Shown here one piece after another: positions 1-8,543 of a DNA stretch of 64,000 bases. The first letter of the stretch is position 1. Each line of letters opens with the position of its first letter. The notes beneath the pieces are model-generated. The model had not been told where the DNA came from and did no database searches. It saw only the letters and a program-made list of their open reading frames with translations. The position numbers and the translations under genes are program-made. Origin of the DNA: a bacterium (GTDB lineage Bacteria > Actinomycetota > Thermoleophilia > Miltoncostaeales > Miltoncostaeaceae); contig JAPOLI010000003.1 in the NCBI GenBank assembly GCA_029977205.1, positions 1 to 64,000 on the forward strand. Reading direction: 5' to 3'.

Positions 1-1
1 C

Positions 2-382
2 GGCATCATCCTGGCCGTGGTGTTCCAGCTCGCGCACTGCGTGGAGGAAGCCGACTTCACCAGCGAGGCCCGCCTGATCGCCGAGGCGGAAGAGGACGGC
101 CCGCGCGAGTGGGCACGCCATCAGGTGGAGCACACGGTCGACTTCGCCCGCTCAAGCCGGCTGCTCAACTGGTACCTCGGCGGCCTGAACTTCCAGGTGG
201 AGCACCACCTGCTGCCCACCGTATGCCACGTGCACTACCGGCGGATCTCGCCGGTGGTGGAGCAGCTCTGCATCGAGCACGGCTTCCGCTACAACGCCAA
301 CACCACCCTGGGCAGCGCACTCGGCTCACATGCCCGCTGGCTGAAGCGCATGGGAGAGAAGCCACCGACCTCACCCGTGTGA
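2..382 (+). CDS. fatty acid desaturase, C-terminal part (5' truncated by window edge)
   Basis: This is the last 126 residues of a membrane di-iron acyl desaturase; the start lies before the window. The third histidine box is visible as FQVEHHLLP near residue 67 of the fragment. The Gln before VEHH is usual in front-end (delta-5/delta-6 type) and some bacterial acyl-lipid desaturases. The fragment also contains HQVEHTVDF and the soluble tail that follows the last membrane segment. By family knowledge the enzyme inserts a double bond into membrane-lipid acyl chains using O2 and ferredoxin or cytochrome b5-type electrons. The reading frame is open to base 2, so the GTG at 17 is an internal codon, not a start. 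A 10-bp palindrome (420-429) downstream could terminate it. Regiospecificity cannot be judged from this fragment. Confidence 0.85.
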   Translation, partial: GIILAVVFQLAHCVEEADFTSEARLIAEAEEDGPREWARHQVEHTVDFARSSRLLNWYLGGLNFQVEHHLLPTVCHVHYRRISPVVEQLCIEHGFRYNANTTLGSALGSHARWLKRMGEKPPTSPV

Positions 383-469
383 CGGGCGCGGCCGTACGCG
401 ACGCACGGCGACCGGCCACCCGGCGCCGGCGGGGATGAGGATCACCCATGGGTCCGCTGCGGGTGGCCC

Positions 470-475
470 TACACT
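470..475 (+). promoter_or_regulatory. -10 box TACACT of lutA, leaderless type
   Basis: TACACT ends 7 nt before the lutA ATG at 483, so transcription would begin at or next to the start codon. No -35 is recognisable; the 10-bp palindrome ACCCATGGGT (444-453) occupies that position. Confidence 0.5.
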
Positions 476-482
476 CCCGGGC

Positions 483-1187
483 ATGCGAGTGATGCTGATG
501 CGCACCTGCCTGTCCGATGCCGTCGCGCCGTCGGTATGGAAGGCATCAAGACGGGTGCTCGAGCGCTGCGGGGTGGATGTGAAGGTACCCCGGTCGCAGA
601 CCTGTTGCTCCCAGCCGGCGTGGACCGCGGGGCACCCCGACCAGGCCCGCGCGGTCGCGCGCCACACGCTCAAGGTCTTCGCGGGCACCGAGGAGGTGGT
701 GGTGCCCTCCGGCTCGTGCGCGGGGATGGTCGTGCACGCCTACCCCGAGATGTTCGCGGGCAGGCCCGAGGAAGAGGCGGCGCGCGACCTCGCCGCCCGT
801 ACGATCGAACTCACGCAGTTCCTCGCCAAGCACGACCTCGACCCCGGGAGGGGGTCGCGAGGGCCCGTGACCATGCACGACTCCTGCCACATGCTGCGCG
901 TGATGCACGAGAGCGAGAGCCCACGTGAGGCGCTGGCAAAGGCCGGTTGCGAGGTGCGGGAGATGCAGCACACCGATCGCTGCTGCGGGTTCGGGGGGAT
1001 CTTCTCGATCACCTTCCCCGAGCTCTCCGCGCGCCTGGGCGAGGAGAAGGCGCGCGCCGCGATCGAGGCCGGGGCGCGCGAGGTGGTGTCGTGCGACCTC
1101 GGGTGCCTGATGCACATCACGGGAGTGGCCCATCGGCAGGGCATCCCCCTGCGCGCGCGGCACGTGGCAGAGGTGCTCGACCCATGA
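483..1187 (+). CDS. lutA: LutA/GlcF-type (Fe-S)-binding protein
   Basis: A 234-residue protein with two cysteine-rich (CCG) repeats: TCCSQPAWTAG near residue 41 and DRCCGFGG near residue 165. These ligate the iron-sulfur cluster in the LutA/GlcF/heterodisulfide reductase family. It is one of three subunits of the non-flavin L-lactate dehydrogenase that oxidises lactate to pyruvate. I chose ATG 483 over upstream codons because the family begins with a short hydrophobic strand (here MRVMLMRTCLSD) and because a -10 box sits just before it. The stop overlaps the lutB start by 4 nt (ATGA), so the two are translationally coupled. Family and context agree; the exact substrate (lactate or glycolate) is inferred from the lutABC order. 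Confidence 0.88.
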   Translation: MRVMLMRTCLSDAVAPSVWKASRRVLERCGVDVKVPRSQTCCSQPAWTAGHPDQARAVARHTLKVFAGTEEVVVPSGSCAGMVVHAYPEMFAGRPEEEAARDLAARTIELTQFLAKHDLDPGRGSRGPVTMHDSCHMLRVMHESESPREALAKAGCEVREMQHTDRCCGFGGIFSITFPELSARLGEEKARAAIEAGAREVVSCDLGCLMHITGVAHRQGIPLRARHVAEVLDP

Positions 1188-2599
1188 GCACGCGCAGGCG
1201 CCGTGCCGACGGCGGAGTGGCGTACCTCGACGTGCAGGGAACCCTGCGCGAGCGCACGGTCGATGCGCTTCGCGACCGCACCCTTCGCGGCAACCTCGAC
1301 ACCGCCGCCGCTAGCTGGGGCGAGGGCCGGGAGGGCATGCGGCGCGACCACGGGCTGGATGAGATGCGCGAGCGCGCTCGCGAGATCCGCCAGTCGAACA
1401 TCCGCAACCTTCCCGCACTGCTCGCCGAGATGCAGGCCAATGTGCGCGATGCTGGCGGCACGGTGGTGCGCGCAGCGGACGGCGCGGAGGCCTGCCGGTA
1501 CATCACGGGCCTGGCGAAGGCGCGCGGGGTGAAGGTGGTGGCGAAGAGCAAGTCGATGGCTACCGAGGAGATCAAGCTCAACGAGGCCCTCGACGACGCA
1601 GGCATCGAGGTGGTCGAGACCGACCTCGGCGAGTGGATCCTGCAGCTGGCGAACGAGCACCCGAGCCACATCATCGCCCCGGCCGTGCACCTCAACCGCG
1701 AGCAGGTGGCCGCGCTCTTTCGCGAGGAGGCGGGCACCGACGATGTGCCCGATGACCGCGAGGGGCTGGTGGCGCACGCGCGCGTGCGGCTTCGCGAGAA
1801 GTTCGCCGCGGCAGGTATCGGGGTGTCCGGGGTGAACCTGGGCGTGGCCTCCACCGGCACGATCTGCGTGGTGGAGAACGAGGGGAACGCACGACTCGTG
1901 ACCTCGCAGCCGCGCATCCACGTTGCCGTGATGGGCATGGAGCGGGTGGTCGCCGACTGGGACGAGGCCGCGCACATCCTGCAGGTGCTGCCCATGGCAG
2001 CCATCGGCCAGGATGCGGCCAACTACGTCAACCTCATCACGGGGCCGCGGCGCGAGGGCGAGGCAGATGGCCCCGAGGAGTTCCACCTGGTCATCATCGA
2101 TGGCGGCCGTGGGGCGCTGCGGGGCACGGAGTTCGAGGAGGCCCTCGCGTGCATCCGCTGCGGGGCGTGCCTGTACTCCTGCCCCATGTGGCGCTCAGTG
2201 GGCGGGCAGGCCTATGGCTCGCCGTACTCCGGTCCGATCGGTGCGGTCATCACCCCGCTACTCGAGGGGCCCTCCTCCCCGGCATCACGTGACCTGCCAT
2301 TCATGTCGTCGCTGTGCGGCGCGTGCGGCGAGGCGTGCCCGGTGGGTATCCCCCTGCAGGACCTCCTCGTGCGCGCGCGCGCCCGCGCGTCGTCGCCCGC
2401 CACCCGCAAGTCGGGGATCGCGTTCCGCGCATGGAGCCGGCTGTGGCGCAGGCCCGCCACCTACCGCGCCTGGATGGCGGGCTGGCGCCTCATGCTTCGC
2501 GCGCGCGGCAGGAATGGCTGGGTGACGGAGCTTCCGGGGCCCGGCGCCGGCTGGACGGAGGTGCGCGACATGCCGGCCCGCTGGCCCCCGCGCCGGTGA
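1184..2599 (+). CDS. lutB: LutB, L-lactate utilisation iron-sulfur protein
   Basis: A 471-residue protein. The first 300 residues form the LUD domain (for example AKSKSMATEEIKLNEALDDA near residue 120). Two ferredoxin-like 4Fe-4S motifs follow, CIRCGACLYSCP near residue 323 and CGACGEACPVGIP near residue 379, and a basic C-terminal tail ends the protein. This order is that of LutB/YkgF, which passes electrons from lactate oxidation toward the respiratory chain. ATG 1184 gives the 4-nt overlap with lutA; its stop overlaps the lutC GTG in the same way. Length matches the family (about 470-480). Confidence 0.92.
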   Translation: MSTRRRRADGGVAYLDVQGTLRERTVDALRDRTLRGNLDTAAASWGEGREGMRRDHGLDEMRERAREIRQSNIRNLPALLAEMQANVRDAGGTVVRAADGAEACRYITGLAKARGVKVVAKSKSMATEEIKLNEALDDAGIEVVETDLGEWILQLANEHPSHIIAPAVHLNREQVAALFREEAGTDDVPDDREGLVAHARVRLREKFAAAGIGVSGVNLGVASTGTICVVENEGNARLVTSQPRIHVAVMGMERVVADWDEAAHILQVLPMAAIGQDAANYVNLITGPRREGEADGPEEFHLVIIDGGRGALRGTEFEEALACIRCGACLYSCPMWRSVGGQAYGSPYSGPIGAVITPLLEGPSSPASRDLPFMSSLCGACGEACPVGIPLQDLLVRARARASSPATRKSGIAFRAWSRLWRRPATYRAWMAGWRLMLRARGRNGWVTELPGPGAGWTEVRDMPARWPPRR

Positions 2600-3174
2600 G
2601 CACCGCGCCAGACCAGGCCGGCGTGCTCGACCTGCTGCTGGCGTCACTCGCCCGCCGCAAGGCCACGGCACAGGTGGTTGACCGAGCGGAGGCAGGGCGT
2701 GCGACCGCGCGCTGGATGGCAGATGCCGGCGTGGCGCGCGCGGTCGTGGCGAGCGACCAGGTTGTGGAGGAGATCGGCCTCGTGGATGCCCTTCGCCGCG
2801 AAGGCATCGATGTCCTCATGTGGCCCACGGGGCTCGGTTCGCGCGAGGCCCTGGGCCTTGAGGGCCCGCTGGACGTATGCGGGGTCACGGTGCCCGCCCT
2901 CGCCGTCGCCGAGCGGGGCACCCTGGTGCTCGAGGCGTCGGGGGGGCACGGACGCGGAATCGATGTGACAAGTCGGCATCACGTGGCGCTGCTTCCCGCC
3001 GACCGCGTCGTGCGCACGCTCAGTGAGGCGCTCGCGCTGACATATGCCGATGGGCGCACTCCCCCATCGGCAGTAAGCCTGGTGTCGGGGCCGAGCCGGA
3101 GCAGCGACATCGAGAAGATCTCGACCCTGGGCGCCCACGGTGCGCTGACCGAGCACGTGGTGGTGATGTCCTGA
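2596..3174 (+). CDS. lutC: LutC, LUD-domain lactate utilisation protein
   Basis: A 192-residue LUD-domain protein, the third component of the lactate dehydrogenase. The C-terminal signature GPSRSSDIEKI near residue 165, followed by GAHGALTEHVVVM, is the conserved end of LutC/YkgG. GTG 2596 is chosen because it overlaps the lutB stop by 4 nt (GTGA) and the protein begins just before the family's first helix; an in-frame extension further upstream would lie wholly inside lutB. LutA, LutB and LutC form one coupled operon reading into the next gene. Confidence 0.88.
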   Translation: MSTAPDQAGVLDLLLASLARRKATAQVVDRAEAGRATARWMADAGVARAVVASDQVVEEIGLVDALRREGIDVLMWPTGLGSREALGLEGPLDVCGVTVPALAVAERGTLVLEASGGHGRGIDVTSRHHVALLPADRVVRTLSEALALTYADGRTPPSAVSLVSGPSRSSDIEKISTLGAHGALTEHVVVMS

Positions 3175-5081
3175 GCTTCCCGCGCAGGTGGGCGCTCCAC
3201 CTGATCGCGTTGACCGCAGTGCTCGTCATGTGGGCTGCAGCGGGCGGCATCACGTCCGCCGCCGCTGCGAGCAGTGCCGCACAGCAGTTGGCCGATCGCT
3301 ACGCCCCCGTGGTGATGCTGAAGAAGCAGTCACAGGAATGCGACGCATCAGGTGAACCGTACGGCCCTAGCTCGGTCAACCCGATCTTCGGCCAGCCGGA
3401 CTTCCTGTTCACGAACGACGGCACCACAGTGCTGACGGGCCCGACGGCCGCCGACCTCTACGAGAAGCCCCCCGGATACGCCATTGACTACCCCGGCAAC
3501 CCGCTGAACCCGGGATGCGATTACGAGCAGCTCGCGCGCCGCCTCGGGATGGGCGTGCCGCCCGCCAACCCGGTGGCGTACGCCCACGTGGTGACCCAGC
3601 CGGATGCGCCCGGGAAGCTCGCGTTGCAGTACTGGCTCTTCTACCTGTTCAACGACTACAACAACCTGCACGAGGGCGACTGGGAGATGGCCCAGCTCGT
3701 CTTCGACGCCGACACCGCCGATCAGGCGCTGCAGATCGCCCCGAGCGAGGTGGGCCTGTCGCAGCACAACGCCGGTGAGCGGGCGGCGTGGGACGACCCC
3801 AAGCTGCAGAAGGATGGCCAGCACCCGGTGATCTACCCCGGGCAGGGCTCGCACGCCAATTTCTATGGCGAGGGCCTGTGGCTCGAGCGAAGCCCCAGCG
3901 AGGGCATCGGGTGCGATGACACGCGCGGGCCGAGCGTGAAGGTGCCCACCCGGGCCGTGCTGCTGCCGTCGGGCAACCCCGGACGGGACTCATCGCTGGC
4001 GTGGATCACGTACGAGGGCCAGTGGGGGGCGCCGCTGCGCGCACCGTATGACGGCCCTCCTGGCCCGAACATGACCGACCGCTGGACACAACCCATCACG
4101 TGGCAGCAGCAGACGCGCACCGGAAGCACGGCGATTCCCGACCTCGGCGCCGACATGGTGACGTCGTCATTCTGCGCGGTCGTCGAGTGGGGCTCGAGCG
4201 TGCTCACGGACCTGGGGAACAATCCCGTGGCCACGCTGGTGGTGCTCGTGGTGCTCGCGGTGATCCTGATCATCCTCATCCGCTCCACGCGCTGGGGCGT
4301 GGTGCCCCTCGTGCCCGTCGTGCGCAGCCGGCGTGCCGGGGAGATGGTCCGCAGCGCCCTCTCGGAGATACGACGCTACCCGCTGAACGCCGTTGTGGTG
4401 GGGGTGTCCTTCATCCCCATCGCGGTGGTGGCAAGCGCGATCGGCTGGGCGATCTCGACCCTGCCCGGAACCGGACCGGTGCTGAATGAGTTGGCCCTGG
4501 AGCAGAGCCTCCTCTGGTTGGGCGCCATCTCGTTCGCCGTGCCCGGGGGAGTCATCGGGTACGTGGTGGCCATCATGCTCATGAGCGCATGGATGCGGCT
4601 GCGCGAGGCAGGCGGGGCACGGCCACCGGTACGCGACGTGCTGCGCGAGGCACGCGCGCACCTGCGTGATGTGGCGAAGTCGGTGGGGCTCCGCGCGCTG
4701 CAGATCATCCTGCTGGGGATCAGCATCGTCGGCATACCCTGGGCGGTGAAGCTGCTCATCGAGACGCAGCTGCTCACCCAGGTGTGCGTGGCCGAGGGCC
4801 GCTACGGGCGCGACTCGCGCCGCCGGGCGCGGGCACTGCTCCGGCGGTCCTGGCTGCGGGTGGCGCTGATCAGCCTCCTCGCGAGCCTCGTGCCGCTGGT
4901 GATCGCACCGATGCTCGCGATGCCCATATTGCTGCTGCAGATGCCGGTGTGGCTGGTGAACCTCGCGGGGGCGATCTTCGCGGCCGCACTCACCCCCGCA
5001 GCAGCGCTGGTGATGGTGCTGCTCTACGGCGACCGCGCGGCGGCGCTAGCCGCGCCCGCGTCGCGCGTTCGCGCGCGATAG
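3171..5081 (+). CDS. Vps62-like domain membrane protein, probable CTG start
   Basis: About 636 residues. The first 35 look like a signal peptide (SFPRRW, then a hydrophobic stretch ending AAAA). A Vps62/DUF946-like domain follows, with a recognisable LFYLFNDYNNLHEGDWE block near residue 155 and YPGQGSHANFY near residue 215. About five membrane segments begin near residue 350, with short loops and an Arg-rich segment. Function is unknown; Vps62-like proteins in bacteria are usually exported. The charged start of the signal peptide is only included if translation begins at CTG 3171, which overlaps the lutC stop as CTGA, like the ATGA and GTGA overlaps upstream. The first ordinary candidate, TTG 3210, removes the basic n-region. 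The 3' end overlaps smpB (opposite strand) by 36 nt. Confidence 0.6.
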   Translation: MSFPRRWALHLIALTAVLVMWAAAGGITSAAAASSAAQQLADRYAPVVMLKKQSQECDASGEPYGPSSVNPIFGQPDFLFTNDGTTVLTGPTAADLYEKPPGYAIDYPGNPLNPGCDYEQLARRLGMGVPPANPVAYAHVVTQPDAPGKLALQYWLFYLFNDYNNLHEGDWEMAQLVFDADTADQALQIAPSEVGLSQHNAGERAAWDDPKLQKDGQHPVIYPGQGSHANFYGEGLWLERSPSEGIGCDDTRGPSVKVPTRAVLLPSGNPGRDSSLAWITYEGQWGAPLRAPYDGPPGPNMTDRWTQPITWQQQTRTGSTAIPDLGADMVTSSFCAVVEWGSSVLTDLGNNPVATLVVLVVLAVILIILIRSTRWGVVPLVPVVRSRRAGEMVRSALSEIRRYPLNAVVVGVSFIPIAVVASAIGWAISTLPGTGPVLNELALEQSLLWLGAISFAVPGGVIGYVVAIMLMSAWMRLREAGGARPPVRDVLREARAHLRDVAKSVGLRALQIILLGISIVGIPWAVKLLIETQLLTQVCVAEGRYGRDSRRRARALLRRSWLRVALISLLASLVPLVIAPMLAMPILLLQMPVWLVNLAGAIFAAALTPAAALVMVLLYGDRAAALAAPASRVRAR

Positions 5082-5546
5082 CTCCCGCTTCATCTCGCGG
5101 TCCTTGATGGCCACGCGCTTGTCGTACTGCGTGCGCCCGCGACCGAGGCCGAGCTCGAGCTTGGCACGACCGTCCTGGTTGAAGTACATGCGAAGCGGGA
5201 TGAGCGTGACCCCGGGCTCGGACAGCCTGCCGGCGATCTTGTCGATCTCCCGGCGGTGGAGAAGGAGGCGCCGGGTGCGCTGGGGGTCGTGCCCGCGGCC
5301 GCCGGCCGGGCCGTAGTCGCTGATGTGCGCCCCCACGAGGAACACCTCGCCGTTGATCACCTGCGCATAGGCCTCGCGGATCATCGCCCCGCTCTCGCGC
5401 AGGCCCTTGACCTCACTTCCGGTCAGGGCGATGCCGGCCTCGTAGCGGTCGAGGATCTCGTACTCGTGCAGGGCCTTGCGGTTCTGCGCGATGTCCTTGT
5501 GGGCGGGCGCTTTGGCGCCGCCCGTCTTCTTGCCCTTCTTGCCCAT
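5046..5546 (-). CDS. smpB: SsrA-binding protein SmpB
   Basis: A 166-residue RNA-binding protein that delivers tmRNA to stalled ribosomes. Conserved SmpB blocks are present: NRKALHEYEILDRYEAGI, LTGSEVKGLRE (residues about 42-52) and the Arg/Lys-rich end RTQYDKRVAIKDREMKRE, which inserts into the mRNA channel. It starts with a Lys/Gly-rich leader (MGKKGKKTGG), slightly longer than usual. It follows the RNase R gene by 12 nt on the same strand; SmpB and RNase R work together in trans-translation, so the pairing is functional. The tmRNA gene (ssrA), often adjacent, is not in this window as far as I can see. Confidence 0.95.
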   Translation of the reverse strand: MGKKGKKTGGAKAPAHKDIAQNRKALHEYEILDRYEAGIALTGSEVKGLRESGAMIREAYAQVINGEVFLVGAHISDYGPAGGRGHDPQRTRRLLLHRREIDKIAGRLSEPGVTLIPLRMYFNQDGRAKLELGLGRGRTQYDKRVAIKDREMKRELSRANARRGRG

Positions 5547-5558
5547 GGGCGACGCAGG

Positions 5559-7304
5559 TTAGCGGCGCCCGGACGGGCGCCCGGCGATCTCCAGCGTCAC
5601 GCGGCCGCGCAGCGGTTGGATGTCGTGCACCCGCACGCGAACCGCGTCACCGAGGCGGAAGCGGCGACCGGTCTCCTCGCCCACGGCCTCGGCCGAGTAC
5701 TCATCGGGCATGTAGTGGTCATCAGGGATGTTGCGGAACGGGAGGAAGCCGTCGAACACCTCGTCGAAGGTGACGAACAGGCCGGATTGACCAACGCCCG
5801 TGACCTCGCCGTCGCGCGGGCGGTCCCAGTCATCCCCGTGGGTGGACTGGGCGAGGAGGTAGGCGAGGCACATGCGGTCCGCGCGGCGCTCGAGGTCGGT
5901 GGCGTCGCGCTCGCGGTCGGAGGCGTCGCGAGCTACCTCGGGCAGCAGTGCGGCGTCGGGGGCGGGCTCGCCCAGGCCCAGGGCGTGGGCGAGGGCACGG
6001 TGCACCACCAGATCGGGGTAGCGCCGGATGGGCGAGGTGAAGTGCAGGTAGGCGGGGCTCGCGAGGCCGGAGTGCGAGGTCTCATCCGGTCGGTACACGG
6101 CCTTCTGCAGCGCGCGGAGCACCATGTAGGGCAGGCTCGCCGCGCCCTCCCCGGTGCGCTCGACGTAAAGGCGCACCGCGTGCGCGGCCACGCCCGCCGC
6201 CTCACGCCGCTGCTCTGCGGTGAGGATGCCCTCCGCCAGAGGGGGCACGGGGATTCCGATGATCTCGAGGCGCTCCCAGAGGTCCTCGATGGCAACCTGC
6301 TCGGGGTCGGCGTGAACGCGGTAGAGCGCCGGGACGCGCTTGCTGATGAGGAACCTCGCCACAGCCTCGTTGGCGGCGATCATGCACTCCTCGATCAGGC
6401 TGTGCGACGCCGTCTGGGTCTCGATCTCGACGGACGCCACGCGGTCACCATCGAAGCGGAACCGGGGCTCGCCCGTGACGATGTCGAGTGCCCCACGGCG
6501 CATGCGGCGCGCACGCAGCCTGCGGGCGAGCTCCATGGCCAGGTGAACATCGGACTCCATGGCCGCATCGCCGAGGCTGGTGCTGCCCTCGAGCAGCGCG
6601 TCCACCTCGGGGTATGTGAGGCGACGGTCCGAGCGGATGAGCGAGCGGTGGAAGCCCTCACCCGAGACCGTGCCATCGGGCATGACCAGCATGTGCGCGG
6701 TGAATGCCTTCCGATCTTCACCCGGACGCAGCGAGCAGACGTCGTTGGACAGCACCTCGGGCAGCATGGGGTCGACGGTGCCCGGCAGGTACACCGAGCA
6801 GCCGCGGCGCTCGGCCTCGCGATCGATGGCGCCTCCTGCCGGGACATATCTGCTGACATCGGCGATATGCACCCAGAGGCGGATGCCATCCCCCTCCTCG
6901 GCGACGGCGATGGCATCGTCGTGATCCTTGGCGCCCTCGGGATCGATGGTGATCACGCGCTGATCACGCATGTCGCGGCGGTCGGGATCGGGCGCATCAC
7001 GCGTGCGGGCGGCTGCCTGGGCCTCCTCACGCGCCTTCGGGCCGAACCCGCGACCCAGTCCCTCGTGGGCAATGAGGGCGCGGATTGCCGCCCCGGCGCG
7101 GGTGGACGGCCCGTGGATCGCCACCACCTCGCACCCGGCGCCCTTCATCCGTGCGGTGACGAGGTCGCCGATGCGTGCGTCACCGCGCTTCGCCTTGATC
7201 AGGGGGATCTCGGGCCCGGCGTCAAATGCGGGGCGCGCGGCCATCCGGCGCCCCGCGGGCACCATCTCGGCCACGAAGGTGGCCCCCGTCCGTCCGCGAG
7301 CCAC
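5559..7304 (-). CDS. rnr: RNase R / RNase II family 3'-5' exoribonuclease, short form
   Basis: 581 residues. The RNB catalytic domain starts near residue 117 with ITIDPEGAKDHDDAIAV, whose aspartates bind catalytic Mg2+. It runs to about residue 450 (including HFTSPIRRYPDLVVHRAL), followed by an S1 domain (GEVTGVGQSGLFVTFDEV). E. coli RNase R has about 810 residues; here the N-terminal helix-turn-helix and at least one cold-shock domain are missing and only about 110 residues precede RNB. GTG 7304 is preferred because it lies 4 nt after the stop of the S41 peptidase gene; an upstream in-frame start would overlap that gene by 86 nt. It degrades structured RNA and, with SmpB next door, non-stop mRNA. 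Confidence 0.88.
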   Translation of the reverse strand: MARGRTGATFVAEMVPAGRRMAARPAFDAGPEIPLIKAKRGDARIGDLVTARMKGAGCEVVAIHGPSTRAGAAIRALIAHEGLGRGFGPKAREEAQAAARTRDAPDPDRRDMRDQRVITIDPEGAKDHDDAIAVAEEGDGIRLWVHIADVSRYVPAGGAIDREAERRGCSVYLPGTVDPMLPEVLSNDVCSLRPGEDRKAFTAHMLVMPDGTVSGEGFHRSLIRSDRRLTYPEVDALLEGSTSLGDAAMESDVHLAMELARRLRARRMRRGALDIVTGEPRFRFDGDRVASVEIETQTASHSLIEECMIAANEAVARFLISKRVPALYRVHADPEQVAIEDLWERLEIIGIPVPPLAEGILTAEQRREAAGVAAHAVRLYVERTGEGAASLPYMVLRALQKAVYRPDETSHSGLASPAYLHFTSPIRRYPDLVVHRALAHALGLGEPAPDAALLPEVARDASDRERDATDLERRADRMCLAYLLAQSTHGDDWDRPRDGEVTGVGQSGLFVTFDEVFDGFLPFRNIPDDHYMPDEYSAEAVGEETGRRFRLGDAVRVRVHDIQPLRGRVTLEIAGRPSGRR

Positions 7305-7308
7305 CTGG

Positions 7309-8484
7309 CTAGCCGCCCTCTGCGGCAAGGCGCGCGAGCGCAGCGTCCAGCGCCTCGTCTGCGGGGGTGGCTGCCGAATCGGTCGCCCGCACATCCGGGG
7401 TGACTCCGCCCTCGCCGATGTCCGTGCCCTTGGGCGTGCGATAGCCGGCGATGGTCACGCGAACAGCGCCGCCGTCCGTCGTGCCCTGGGTTACCTGGAC
7501 CTTCGACTTGCCGAACGTCGGCTCGCCGACGATCACGGCGCGACCGGTGTCCTTGAGCGCGCCCGCCACGATCTCTGACGCGCTGGCCGAACCACCATCG
7601 ACGATGACGGCCACGGGGACATCCGCGGGAATCGGGTCGCCGTTGGCCGTGAACTCCCTGCGCGGCGACGCGCGCCCGCTGGTGCTGACCACGAGCGTGC
7701 CGGGGCGCAGGAACGCGCTCGCCACGGCCACGGCCTCGTCGAGCAGCCCGCCGGGGTCACCGCGCAGGTCGAGAATGAGGGCCTGCGCACCATCGTCGAG
7801 CAGGCGCTGGGCCTCATCCCGCACCTTCTCCCCCGCTCCGCCCTCGAAGCGGTCGAGCTCGATGTACCCCACCTTCGATCCGTTGGCGGCGGTGAGCATG
7901 CGTGCCTGCACCATCGGGACCGTCACATCGCCGCGCGTCACGCGCACGGTGCGCTCGACGCCGCGGGGCGATTGGATGCGCAGGGCCACGGCGCTGCCAT
8001 CCGCCCCGAGGATCGCATCGCGGCTCTCCGCAGGGCCCCGGCGGGACACCGGCACGCCGGCGACGGCGACGATGGAGTCGCCAGCGGTGAGCCCGGCCGC
8101 GGCGGCGGGGCTGTCGGGAAACACCTCGCGGATCACCAGCGCCGTACCGGTGGTTCGCACCCGCACCCCGATGCCCGAGTAGCGCCCCTCCCGCCGTCGC
8201 TGGAGCGCGGCCCATTCGGCCGGTGTGAAGTAGGCGGTCCAGCGGTCGCCCACCTGCTCGGCGATTGCTGCCGCTCCCGCGCGTTCAAGGGCCGCGCGGT
8301 CCACGGCGCCCTCGTAGCGATCGGCGATGAGATCAGTCACCTGATCCGGCACCGACACGCTCGAGGGCTGGATGAGCGACCGGATCGGCCCGCCGAGGAG
8401 GGAGCCCAGCACGAAGACCGCGACGAGCACGAGGACCACGCCGGCGATTGCCAGCAGGCGACGTGAGCGGGGCGGCGACGGCAC
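7309..8484 (-). CDS. S41 family C-terminal processing peptidase (CtpA-like)
   Basis: 391 residues: an N-terminal membrane anchor (about 10-31), a PDZ domain (about 105-185) and an S41 serine-protease domain. The nucleophile block GGSASASEI lies at 298-305 and the general-base Lys in EPTFGKSKVQ at 321-330. Such enzymes cleave exported proteins near their C termini and often regulate peptidoglycan hydrolases. It sits between ftsEX and rnr-smpB. It probably has its own promoter, because a strong hairpin (8503-8536) separates it from ftsX and TAACAT lies 6 nt before its GTG start. Substrate unknown. Confidence 0.9.
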   Translation of the reverse strand: MPSPPRSRRLLAIAGVVLVLVAVFVLGSLLGGPIRSLIQPSSVSVPDQVTDLIADRYEGAVDRAALERAGAAAIAEQVGDRWTAYFTPAEWAALQRRREGRYSGIGVRVRTTGTALVIREVFPDSPAAAAGLTAGDSIVAVAGVPVSRRGPAESRDAILGADGSAVALRIQSPRGVERTVRVTRGDVTVPMVQARMLTAANGSKVGYIELDRFEGGAGEKVRDEAQRLLDDGAQALILDLRGDPGGLLDEAVAVASAFLRPGTLVVSTSGRASPRREFTANGDPIPADVPVAVIVDGGSASASEIVAGALKDTGRAVIVGEPTFGKSKVQVTQGTTDGGAVRVTIAGYRTPKGTDIGEGGVTPDVRATDSAATPADEALDAALARLAAEGG

Positions 8485-8490
8485 GAGCCG

Positions 8491-8496
8491 ATGTTA
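8491..8496 (-). promoter_or_regulatory. -10 box TAACAT of the S41 peptidase gene, leaderless type
   Basis: TAACAT on the minus strand ends 6 nt before GTG 8484. The -35 zone (about 8514-8519) coincides with the centre of the inverted repeat 8503-8536. Confidence 0.5.
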
Positions 8497-8502
8497 GGGC
8501 GT

Positions 8503-8536
8503 CGTGGTGGCGGCGCATGACCGCGCCGCCACCACG
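8503..8536 (-). terminator. perfect 14-bp stem hairpin after ftsX
   Basis: Arms CGTGGTGGCGGCGC (8503-8516) and GCGCCGCCACCACG (8523-8536) pair without mismatch around a 6-nt loop. It lies 8 nt beyond the ftsX stop. There is no U-run, as is common in very GC-rich actinobacteria. It separates ftsEX from the downstream peptidase gene. Confidence 0.7.
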
Positions 8537-8543
8537 GAACCCG

